From Bacilli bacterium (GTDB lineage: Bacteria; Bacillota_I; Bacilli_A; RFN20; CAG-826): a DNA stretch of 38,604 bases. Position numbers and translations under genes: made by a program. How positions within the stretch are numbered: the first letter of the stretch is position 1; each line of letters opens with the position of its first letter. Under the pieces are notes generated by a model. The model saw only the letters and a program-made list of their open reading frames with translations. It did no database searches and had not been told where the DNA came from. The stretch lies in NCBI GenBank assembly GCA_017454295.1, contig JAFTDF010000015.1:1-38604 (forward strand), given 5' to 3'. Below, in pieces: positions 7,179 through 19,100 of the stretch.

Positions 7179-10100
7179 ATGAAAACGAAAGCAGCGAAAC
7201 TGTTTACCCTTCTTTCACTAGGGATTTCCACCCTCGCAAGCTGCGGTGGAAGCAACTACGACACCAAGGTCATCAAATTTAACACCGACGGTGGGACGCC
7301 CATCGACGATATCACCGTGCCTTGGGGGAAGAAATTCACTTCCGCGGAGATCCCTTCGACCACCAAAGAAGGCCATACCCTCGTCAATTGGTACGCCGAT
7401 GCGCAGAAGACGACCGCCTTCACCGAAGCCATCATCGAAGCGGATACGACCCTCTATGCCAAATGGTCGGTCAACGCCTATAAGGTCCATTACCTCGATG
7501 GCGATGACACCGCGAAAGAACTTTATCCGGTCCGTTCTTTCAATTACGGCACCGATGTGGCTTTGCCCACCCCAACCAAGACCAACGTCACGTTCGTGGG
7601 CTGGTACACCTCCGCTAATCGCGATGTGGCCTCGCTAGTTTCGGGCACCTATAAGATGCCGGCCACCGACATCACCCTCTATGCCGGGTGGAGCAACAAC
7701 TATTACGATGTGACCTTTGCCCAAAATGGCGACGCTGTGACCGGCGAGATGGCCAACGTCCGCCTTTCCTATGGTGGCAACGTCACGCTCCCCGCGAATG
7801 TTTTTAACCGCGTTGGTTATACCTTTGCCGGTTGGAATACCGCGCCCGATGGTTCCGGGACCGCTTATGCCAACCAAGGCCAAATCACCAACTTCGATCA
7901 CGCCGGTCCGTTAGTTCTCTATGCCCAATGGAAGGCCAACCATTACAAAGTCAACTTCTACGATTACAACGAAAAACTCGCCGACCTCCAACTCGAAGGC
8001 GATTATCGTAGCCAACTCGTCATCCCCGATAGCAGCTCCTATGTTCGCGCTCGCGCTGGCTTCGAGTTCCAAGGCTGGGGCACTTTGGCCAAAACCAAAG
8101 ATACTTCTTTCAACGACGCCAAGCTCTATTACCAAGTCGAATCCGGCGTCGCCACGCCGCTAAGCTTTGCGCAAGGGAAGGTTGCCTTCGATAGTGGCGT
8201 CGCCCTCTATGAAGCGACTGCCTTGCCACTCGATTACGCCATCCAAGGCGAGACCAACCTCTTTGCCATCTATACCAGAAAAATGGTGGTGATCTCCTTC
8301 GTCAGCGAAGGTGGAGAAGCGGTGGAAGCCGTGACGGGCCGTTACGGCCAATCCGTGGTGCTCCCCACCCCGGTATATGCCGGCCACACCTTTAATGGTT
8401 GGTACGAAGAGGGCGCCTCCGAACGTTATCACGGCACCGATTTGACCGTGGTCATGCCCGCTGAGGCCGTGACGCTCCATGCCCACTGGACGCTCAACCA
8501 ATACAAGATCTCGTTCTTGACCAATACCACACCCACCTCCTTGCCCTCCGTTACCTTGGATTATGGCGCGCCTTTAAGCGATGCTTTACCGGAGGCCAGT
8601 GCCCTTTCCAAGCCGGGCTATTCCTTGGAAGGTTGGGCCTATAGCGACCAAACCCCCGTTTTGCCCACCGATACGGTTCCCGCCAAAAATATCACTTTGT
8701 CCGCGCAATGGTCCGCCAATGAGCTCACCGTCTCTTATCACGCCGGCGAAGGAACGGGCGAGACTTATGTCGACGTCAAGACCTTCGGCGAAGAGGGGTA
8801 TGCCTCTTTGGCCTCGATTCAAGATGCTGGCTTTGCCTGCGAAGGCCATGATTTCAAAGGTTGGAACACCAAGGAAGATGGGTCGGGCGACGATGTACTG
8901 GTTTTGGATGCGGCCTATTTTGCCAAGTCCAGTAGCGCCATCGACCTTTATGCCCAGTGGACCGTCAATAAATACACCGTCAACTACCATAGTGGCATGG
9001 ATTCCATCTATATCGCCCCGATCAAACCCGATTATGGCACGGCCTTGAATCAACCCCCTTTGGCCCAAAACGGCTATCGTTTCGATGGCTGGTTCTACGA
9101 TGCGAATTTCACCCAGCCCGTCGGGGAAAACGATACCGTTCCCGCCCATAACGTCGATCTTTACGGCAAATGGCGTGCGAATTCCCTCCAAGTCAATTAC
9201 CACGCAAACCAAGGCGAAGGCACCGTCGCTTCGACTAGCCACGTCTATAACCAAGGCGACTGGACCGTCCTCACCAGCGAACGCTTCACCCGCCAAGGCT
9301 ATACCTTCGGTGGTTGGAACACCAAAGCCGATGGCACTGGCTCGACCATCTCCTCGCTCAGTTTAAGCCAACTCACCGAAGTGGGTGGCACCCTCGATTT
9401 GTATGCGATGTGGGCCAGCAACGTCCTCACCATCCAATATTACGGTAACGGTTCCACCGCCGGGTCCATGCCCGCGGGTGGGTCCGAACACGTTTTCGAG
9501 GTCGGCACCTGGTCCGTCTTGCCCGAAAACGGCTTCATCAAGCAATACCATCATTTCACCGGCTGGAAAGACGCCGATGGCAATGACGTCAGCGAATTGA
9601 CCGCCAACGATTTCGCCTCCGGCTTTGTTGGTGGCAAAAAGACCATCGCCCTTTATGCCCAATGGGCACCCAACACCATTGAGATCCAATATGACGATGG
9701 TGAAGGCCAAGGCGTTCCCCAAGCCCAGCAGAAAGTCTATGGGGAAGAGGGCTATAAGGAGATTTCTTCGGTTGTCCCGACCCTTACCGGCCATACCTTC
9801 TCTCACTGGGCAGATGGTTCCGGCAACCGTTATGATGCCCTCACCGATGCTAGTTTTGCCACGGACCAAGCCGTCATCGCCCTCCACGCCGTCTATACGA
9901 AAAACGGTTATAAGGTGAACTACGTCCCCGGCAACGGCGATGAGATCCACACCATCACCGTCGAATACCAAGATGCCTTTGACGCCACGGTCTTGCCTTC
10001 GCTTACCCGCCCTGGCTATGACTTCGTTGGCTGGTTCTATGAATCCGGGCGGCAAGCCAAGATCGATGATCTGATGCCCGCGGAGGACATCACTCTCACG

Positions 10101-13100
10101 GCACGTTGGAATGCCCACAAAGTCGCTTTGTCCTATTACCCCAACGCCACCAACCCCGTCTCCGGTATGCCCGAAGGCATCGTCTTAACTTATGAAGAAG
10201 GCGATTATCTTTCGCTTTCCGATGAGGTTCCCTCCTGGCAGGGATTCACCTTCCAAGGCTGGAATACCAAAGAAGACGGCAGTGGCGAAACCCGCACGGC
10301 CTTGACCGCCGAGGATTTCTATGGCGAATCTTTGCACGCAATCGATTTGTATGCGCAATGGGCACCCAACACGATGCGTGTTGTCTTCAACGCCAACGAC
10401 GCGGTGGGTTCCACCCATGCCGCCAATGTGCCCAATGCCGTTGACCATACCTATCGTGGCACCAACTACGGCTTAGATTTCCTCACCGACCTCTCGGTTC
10501 CGACCCGTTATGGCTATACCTTCGGTGGTTATTACCGCAATCCCGAATGCACTGGGGATCCCGTTTCGGCACTTGCGGAAGATGACTATGCCCAAATCGG
10601 TGGCACCATGACCCTCTATGCCAAATGGACCGCGAAGACTTTGTCCGTCGAATACCGCAAAGGCGTCGTCGAGTCCGAAGAGGATACCGTCACCAATATG
10701 CCGGAAAGCCTCGACAAGACCTTCGATCAGGAAGGCTATGCCGAGATTTCCAGCGTCGTTCCCGTCCGCGAAGGGTTCACCTTCTTGGGTTGGTTCATCG
10801 CGCCCTTTGTCGACGCGGATCAATATCGCGTCCAATCTTTCGCGGATGCCTATGCCTCCAGCAGCATCATCCTTTATGCCGGATGGTCGGAAAATGACTA
10901 TACCGTCACCTATGACGCCAAAGGCGGCACCTCGGTCAATACCGATACTTTGAATTTCCAAGACGAAATCCAGCTGCCTTCGACCACCCGCACCGGTTAT
11001 ACCTTCGATGGCTGGTATTACAAAGACGGCCCCAAAGCGGGCACCAAAGTCGCTTCGGGCGATAAGATGCCTTCCCAAAACCTCACCCTGGAAGCTGTCT
11101 GGACCGTCAATACGATTGCTTTGACTTATGCGTCCAACGACGCAGTGGGCTCCACCCAAGCCACGGGCATGCCCGCTTCCAAAGATCATGTCTATGGCAG
11201 CGAAGACTATGCCGCCCTCGCTTCGGTCGAGCCGACTCGCCCGGGTTATACCTTCGGCGGTTGGTACCGTGACGCGGCATGTTCCAGCAACCAAAAGGTG
11301 ACCAGCTTAACCGGTGCCGATTTCGTTTCGCCCACCGGCACTTTGACCCTTTACGCCAAATGGACCCCGGTCACCATCAATCTCCATTATCACGGCAACG
11401 GCGCCAACCCCGCCTATGAAGACGCCGTCTCCGGACGCACCTTCGATAGCGAGAATTGGAACGTCCTCACCGATGCCTTTGCCTTTGCCAAAGATTACTA
11501 TCACCGTTCCGGCTGGGTCGATGTGAACAATGCTCCCGTGACCGAGCTCACCGTGGCCGATTTCTCGAACCCGGATCAACTCGACCTCCATCTTTATGTC
11601 AATTGGGTCGGCAATACCCTCCACGTCACCTATCTGGCCAATAACGATACCGAGCAAAGCCAAGCCTATGACGTCGTCTATGGCAGCGAAAACTACAAGC
11701 AACTCGTCTCCGGATCGCTCTTCTCCAAGACCGGTTATTCCTTCGCCGGATGGTTCATCCAAGACGTCGGCACCATCGAAGAAATCGACGATAGCCGCTT
11801 CGCCATCGACGATGCCTCCTTGGAACTCAAGGCGAGTTGGACGATCAACCAATATGCTTTGACCAGCATCTACGATAATGGCCAAGACGATGGGGTCAAC
11901 CAAGTGACCTATGGGCAAAGCCTTGCCGCCTACCTTTCCGCTCCCGCCAAGACCGGCTATGCCTTTGTGAAGTGGGTCTACGCTAGCGGCGAGGAAGAGG
12001 GCGAGGAAGTCTTGCCCACCGATACCATGCCCGCGGAAGGCGTTTCGATCCGCGCGATTTGGGTCGAGGACTATGTGACCCTTACCGTCAACGCCAACCT
12101 CGAAGATCCCGAAGCCCTTGGCACCTACCGTCAGAACTACGATACCTTCCTCTACCAAAACACCTATAAAACCAACCAAGTGGTGGACTTCGCCCCGATT
12201 TCATCCGCGATCTTAGCCGCCTTCCCGAATTTCGAATTCGCCAGCGCCGTCCCCACCGAAATCACGATGTTCGCCGAAGGGAACACCCTTTCGCTTAACC
12301 TCTCCCTCATCCGCCGCAGCGTGAGCTTCATCAGCGGTTCCGACGAAATCGCCGCCTATCAAGTGGCCCATGGCACCCATGTTCTCCATGACAACGCTTT
12401 GGATGCGGCCGTGGCGGCCCTCATTCCCACCGGGCATACCGCCCAATACAAGGTGGGCGAATCGACCTATGCCTCCTATACCGACATCATCGCCACCGGC
12501 GATTTGGTGATTGAAGTGGTGGCTCAGGTCAACACCAATGCGTTGACCGTCCATGCCAGCGGCGGCAAATTCGCTTCCAATAACCAAGGCACCCGCGCCT
12601 ATGACTCCTTTGCCTATGGCACCAGCTTCGACGAAGTGGAAGTCCCAACCTATCTTGGTTATTCCTTTGCCGGTTGGTATTTGGATTCTTCCTATGACAC
12701 CCCGGCGGTGAGCATGGGCGATGACCAAACCACCATCTATGCCAAATGGACCGCCAATCGCATCACTTTGGTTTACGATGCCGGCCTTGGCAGTGGCGCG
12801 CCCGCTTCAAGCAACCGCACCTTTGGCGCAAGTGGCTATCTTGCCCTTTCTAGCGACACCCCCATCCGCGAAGGCTATGACTTTGCCGGCTGGTTCCGCG
12901 ATAGCGAAGGAAGTGGCGATCCCGTCGAAGTGCTTAGCAACAATGATTTCGCCACCAATGGCGCCACCGTGACGCTCTATGCCAAGTGGGTCATCCGTCA
13001 GCACAGTATCTCCTACGATAGCAAGGGCGGTCCGCTCGTCGATGCCACCGATCCTTTGGATTATGGCACCGTTATCGGCGAATCCCGCTTGCCGCAAATC

Positions 13101-16100
13101 GCCAAGGATGGCTATCTCTTCTCCGGTTGGTTCTATGAAAACGGAACCCCTGTCGCAGCGACCGATGCCATTCCCGATGCGGATTTGCTACTCGTGGCCC
13201 ATTGGCAAGCCAAGACCTTGCAAGTCATCTATCACCTTAACGACGGCAGTGAAATCACCGACACCGTTAATCTCACTTATGACGGCGAAGGCTACGCCGC
13301 GCCTTCTGCGGCGATCTTTGCCCGGACCGGCTATACCTTTGGTAACTGGTATGGCAATGCCGAAACCACCGGCGATGCCATCTCCGATTTGACCGCTTCC
13401 TATGTAAACGCCGAGAACACGCTCCATCTCTATGCCAAGTGGAACGCCAATACGTTAACCGTCCGCTTCCATGCGATGGGTGGCACCGGCACCATGGAAG
13501 AAATCAACAAGGCTTATGGTGAATCCGGGGCGATGAATGTGCCCAATAACGGCTATGCCAAGACCGGTTATCATTTCACTTCTTGGTATCGTTCCGAAAC
13601 TCCTTCCGAAGAAACCAAAGTGAATGGCTTCACCGATGCGGATTATGCCGCTTCGGCCAATGTGATCGATCTTTATGCCGGCTGGGAAGCCAACCTCTAT
13701 ACCTTGGCTTATGTCACCGAGGTCAGCAGCGCCCCCGTTTCCGTCAAAGTGGCCTATGAAGAAGCCATCGGCGCAAGCCGTGTGACGCCTTTGGCCCAGG
13801 ACGGCTACACCTTCGATGGCTGGTTCATCGACGAGCAATGCCTCAACCAAGCCACCTCCGCCACCAAGATGGCCCTCGATGGCTTGACCCTCTATGCCAA
13901 ATGGACGGCCCATACCCTGACCATCATCTATGATGGCAATGGCGCGACCGCCGGTTCCGAAGATTCCTCGGAGCGCACCTATAGCGTTAGCGGCGAGGCT
14001 TGGAGCGAGATTCCCACCTCCACCGGCTATACGAAAACCAATTACCATTTCGCTGGTTGGAAAGACGAGGCAGGACATGATGTGACCGCGCTGACCGTGG
14101 ACGATTTCGCTGCCGCTAGCGGCGAACTCCATTTGATCGCCCAGTGGGAAGCCAACTCGATCAACATCGTCTACCACGCCAATGGCAAGACCGCCACCGG
14201 TATGCCCGCAAGTGCCTCTTCCACCTATGGCGCGACCGGCTATGACGCGATTTCCGATGCGACGCCTAGCGTTGCCCATTATCGCTTCGATGGCTGGTTC
14301 CGTAGTCAAGAAGGCGGCGTGGCTTTGACCAATTTGGCGAACGCCGATTTCGCCGAGGATGGCGCGACCATCACCCTTTATGCCCATTGGACGGCCTATA
14401 GTCTGAACGTCGTTTACCAAGGCAATGGCGAAGGCGCGACCAATCTTCCCGAAAGCGTCCTCCGCACCTATGGCGAGGAAGGCTATACCGTGATCCCGAC
14501 CACGGAAGCGACCCGTTCTTATTATCGTTTCGATGGTTGGTATGATAACGCCGAAGGCAAAGGCGATCCCGTCACCGCCCTCGACGATACCCGCTTCGTC
14601 GGTGTGGGCGCCACGCTGAACCTCTATGCCAAGTGGACCGCTTATTCCATCAACCTTTCTTATGATCTCAATGGCGGTAGCGCGAGCATTCCCGCTTCCA
14701 CCAATACCTATGACCAAATCGGTTATACCGCGCTTACCGATGTCGTCCCGACCCGGGCTGGCTATACCTTCGATGGTTGGTATCGTGATTTAAGCGACGC
14801 CAACTCCAAGATCACGGCGTTAGCCAATAGCGACTTCACCTCCGTAGGCAAAGCGATGACGCTTTATGCCCGCTACCTCGCCCATACCATCGACGTCACC
14901 TATAACGGCAATGGCGCAAGTAGTGGTGCCATGGCCTTAGAACATAAAGTCTATAGCGACGATCCCGCCTCGCTTTCCTGGCAGGCGATTTCCGAAAACG
15001 CCTATAGCCACACTGGCTACCATTTCGTCGGTTGGAACACCAAAGCCGATGGCACGGGCAAAGCCTATGCCCCCAGCGATTTCGCGACCGCCTTTGCCTT
15101 TGCCGATTTCGAAACCGAACTTTATCAGCAAATCACCTTGTTTGCGCAATGGGAAGCCAATACGCTCACCGTCTTCTATCACAAGAACGATGGCAGCGTC
15201 CTCACCCCGACGCAAATCGATCTCACCTATGACGTGGGAGGCTATAAACAAGTCGCCTCTAGCGATCTCTTCGGCCGCCTTGGCTACGATTTCACCTTCT
15301 GGTATGCCGATCCGGAGGACCCCGATTCGAAAGTGACCGCGTTTGGCGATTCTTATTATTCAAACGAGGCCAATACCATCCATCTCTATGCCGGATGGCA
15401 GGTACAGGTGTATACCCTCACTTACGATACCGCTGGTGGCACGCATCAAAATAGCGCGGAGATTGCCTTCAACGAGAATCTGATTTTGCCTAGCGTCAGC
15501 AAAGACGGCTATGTCTTCTCCGGTTGGTATTATGTCGGCGGCACTGAGGATGGCGAACCCGTCTCCGCTTCCGATAAGATGCCCGCTTCGAATGTGACCA
15601 TCATCGCCCATTGGACCGCCAAATCGATCCATGTCGTCTATCGCGACGGCCAGGGCAACGAAGCCGACTCGGACCACACCTACGATCCCGTTAGCGAATC
15701 TTGGAAGGCTTTGTCCGCGAACGCCTTTGCTAAGACCGGCTATTATTGGGCTGGCTGGAAGCAAGGCGAGAACGCCAAAGAAGCGCTCGCTCTTGCCGAC
15801 TTCTTGGCCTTTGAAGGGCAAAGCACCACGATCACCCTCGATGCCATTTGGGCTCCAAAGGTCCTCCATATCCTCTTCCAAGGCAACTACGGCCAAGGCA
15901 GCATGGACGAGGCTACCTTCACCTATGGCGAAGGCACGTACCTCGGTACCATCGATTGCCTCTTCCATCGCCCCGGTTACCATTTCACGGGCTGGGCGGA
16001 TAAAGACGACAATCCCTTCGCCGCGATTACCGCATCGACCTATGCCGAAGCCGAACAAACCATCACCTTATATGCCCAATGGGCCGTCAATACCTTAAAG

Positions 16101-19100
16101 GTGAGCTACAACGCCAATGGCGCCACCGGCACCGTTGCCGATAGTGATCACACCTATGACCCCGACTCCAATATCTGGACCATCCTCTCCGCGAGCGAAT
16201 TCGCCAAGACCTACTACCATTTCGATGGCTGGTATCGTAATGCCGAATGCACCGGTGAAGCCGTGAAGGTCCTAACCATCGACGATTTGAGTTTCGACGA
16301 TGTCACGCAATCTAATGGCACCCTGACGCTTTATGCCAAGTGGGCACCTAACCTCGTCACCGTCGTCTATAACGGCAACGGCGCTGATGGCGATGAAGTG
16401 GCCAATACCCGCCATTTCTATGGTGAGGAAGGCTACCTTGCCCTCACCGAAGTCGAGCCCACCCGTACCGGCCATGAATTCCTTGGTTGGAACCTTGCTA
16501 GCGATGGTAGCGGCGAAGCGGTGGCCGCTTTAACCGATGCTGCCTTCCTGGCCAATAATGGCGTGGTTTCCCTCTATGCCCAGTGGAGCGTGAAATCCTA
16601 TGAACTCAGCTATGAATCCAATGGCGGCGACGCCGTGGCAAAAGTCACCGTGGAATACGGAACGCCTTTAGGCAACGAACGTCTCCCCATCATCGCAAAA
16701 CTTGGCTATACCTTCCTTGGCTGGTATTTTGATGCCGACTTCAAAGAAGAAGCCTATAACGTCACCACCATGCCGGCGCGCAACGCCACCCTCTATGCGA
16801 AGTGGGTTGCCTCCAAAGACCTGGTTTACTATGCCGAAGGCGTGGCCTTATATAACGCCGGGGAAGTCAACCTCGATAGCGACTTCCACGATTATGTGAA
16901 AGGCCTCTATTACGCCGCCGAATCCTATCACTATATCTACGGTGTACTCCAAGAAGGCGTCGTGGGGAATCAATTAACCCTTGGCACCTTGATTGCCTAC
17001 ATCAAGACCTATGTCGCCACCAGTGGCCATACAAATGAAGATTTGGTCGCGAAAGGTTTACTTTCCAACGCCATTTCGAATGCCAGCCTCATTGATAACC
17101 TCGTGGCTGCTTATAATGCTGCCAAAGGCGATCGTGAGAAATTTATCACCATGATGGTGATGGGAATAATGAACGACGTAGCTCCAGAAGACGCCTTGCT
17201 TTATCTTTCTTGCTTTAACGGCGCTAGCGGAGACTTCCAAGGCTTTGTTACCGCGATGCTGGAACAAGCTGGTAAACAAACGACCAAGGATGCCACCACG
17301 TTGGCCCAAGCCTACATGGATTCGGGCGAGAGCCGCGACGATTTCATCGCCATTATGGTCACCAACGAGACCTTACCCGCCGCCACGGCCAAAGCGCTCC
17401 TCGCCTTGTATAAGGCCGATCAAGCGACTTATGAGGCCGAAGGTGGCCAGTCGGCTTACGGCGCCAAACTGATCCAGGAAGGATATGCCAGCGATCTCGA
17501 AACAGCGACTGCTTTGACGACGGCGATTTTCACCGTCGCCGGCGCAATTGCCATCTATGACGCTGCCGAAGGCGACGAAACCGCATTCGCCCAGGCAATG
17601 ACGGCAAAAGGTGCTACGGCCGAGGAAATTCAAAAGCTCTATAGTGTCTTCTATGCGTTCGCCATGATTTCCGGCGACATCACAGCGGCTTATCGCGGTG
17701 TCACCCAGATCAAAGCCATTATTTCCGCTTATGATAACACCTCGAGCAAAGCCGACTTTGTCAATGCCATCAAAGGCGATGTGGGCGAAGAAAACGCCAA
17801 TATGCTTTATAGTCTTTTCGACGCTCGTGACACCATTGCCTACGCGAAGGGATATTACCAAACCGTGGTGGATGGGCTTGCCGGACTGCCGATTGAAAAG
17901 AACGCCGAATACTATGGCATCGTCTCCGAAGCCACCGACAAGGAAAAACTGGAAGTCGCGGCGACCTGGACCAGTGAAAAGCGCCAGGCCAGTTTGGATG
18001 CCTATCTCTATTACGAAGATTCGGCATTCGACCCGATCCCGCAGCAAGATAACTACTATTTTGACTCCTGGAAACTCAGTGAAACCGAAACCGAAGTCCA
18101 AAAGACCGCGGTTTGGGTCTACAAACTCCCACAGGTGACGGGCTTATCGCAAACCCACACCAGCACCAGCGTGACCTTCGTCTGGGATAGCGTAAAAAAC
18201 GCCGCCAACGAAGCCGATCCCAATGTCTGGGGCTATCAAATCAAAATCTACCGTAAGAGCCAGCTCTTTAAGGAAATCAACCAATACGGTGTGGAGAATT
18301 GTTCCTACACCGTGGAACACCTCGAAGAAGGCGAACGCGTGGATATCGAAGTGGTGGCTTTATTCAAGGCCAGCGACGGTTCCATCCGCTTGAACTCCTA
18401 TTCTCGCACCGTCCACTCACTTATCGACGGACGTGAACTCACCGTCCCGGCTCATCCGTTATCCTCCGATGTCGCCAGCTATTCTTACGTCAACAACGAA
18501 GCGGCGGCCATCGACTTCGATAATGTCACCGCCGGTGCCTATTACTACATCGAAGACCGCGGTGACCACAAAGACCTCTATCTCTTCTCGGAATGCTCTT
18601 ATCAGTTCCCGGGTAGAACCATCGTCAGTAGCGACGAAACCGTGGCCAAGCCGCAAGGCGACGTCCTGAACGTCACTTCGAAGTTGCCGCCCAGTGGGAC
18701 GATCACGATCACCATTGGCGGCACCGACTATGTCGCCCATATCAACCCCTTGCTCAACAACCTCGATCTTGGCAAGTCCATCAAGTCTTACCAAGAAGCG
18801 GTGGTCAGTGGGAATGTGGGCTTAGACACCGACCCTGACGTCTACTATGGCACTGCCAAAGAAGCCCTCACGGTTGGTTTAGCCAAGAAGAACGTGGCGG
18901 AAAACTCCAGCTACCGCAAGAGCGACTATCAAGCGGAGATCGGGGATGACCGCTACTACAACGGCGTCAAGCTCGACGTCGTGGCCAAGTCCAGTACTGG
19001 TGCGACAATCGATAACGCCAATTTCAAATACGACGTTGCCATCGAGGGTTGGACCTTGGGTACGGATTACCTCTATGACACTGAGACCACGTCGTTATAT

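Noticed and set aside
13455..14717. 420-codon open frame on the minus strand inside the giant lipoprotein gene
   Set aside because: Frame shadow of a repeat-rich, GC-biased gene; the Gly/Ile-rich product has no domain, no ribosome site and repeats with the host repeats. Many similar minus-strand frames across 7200-20050 are rejected for the same reason.
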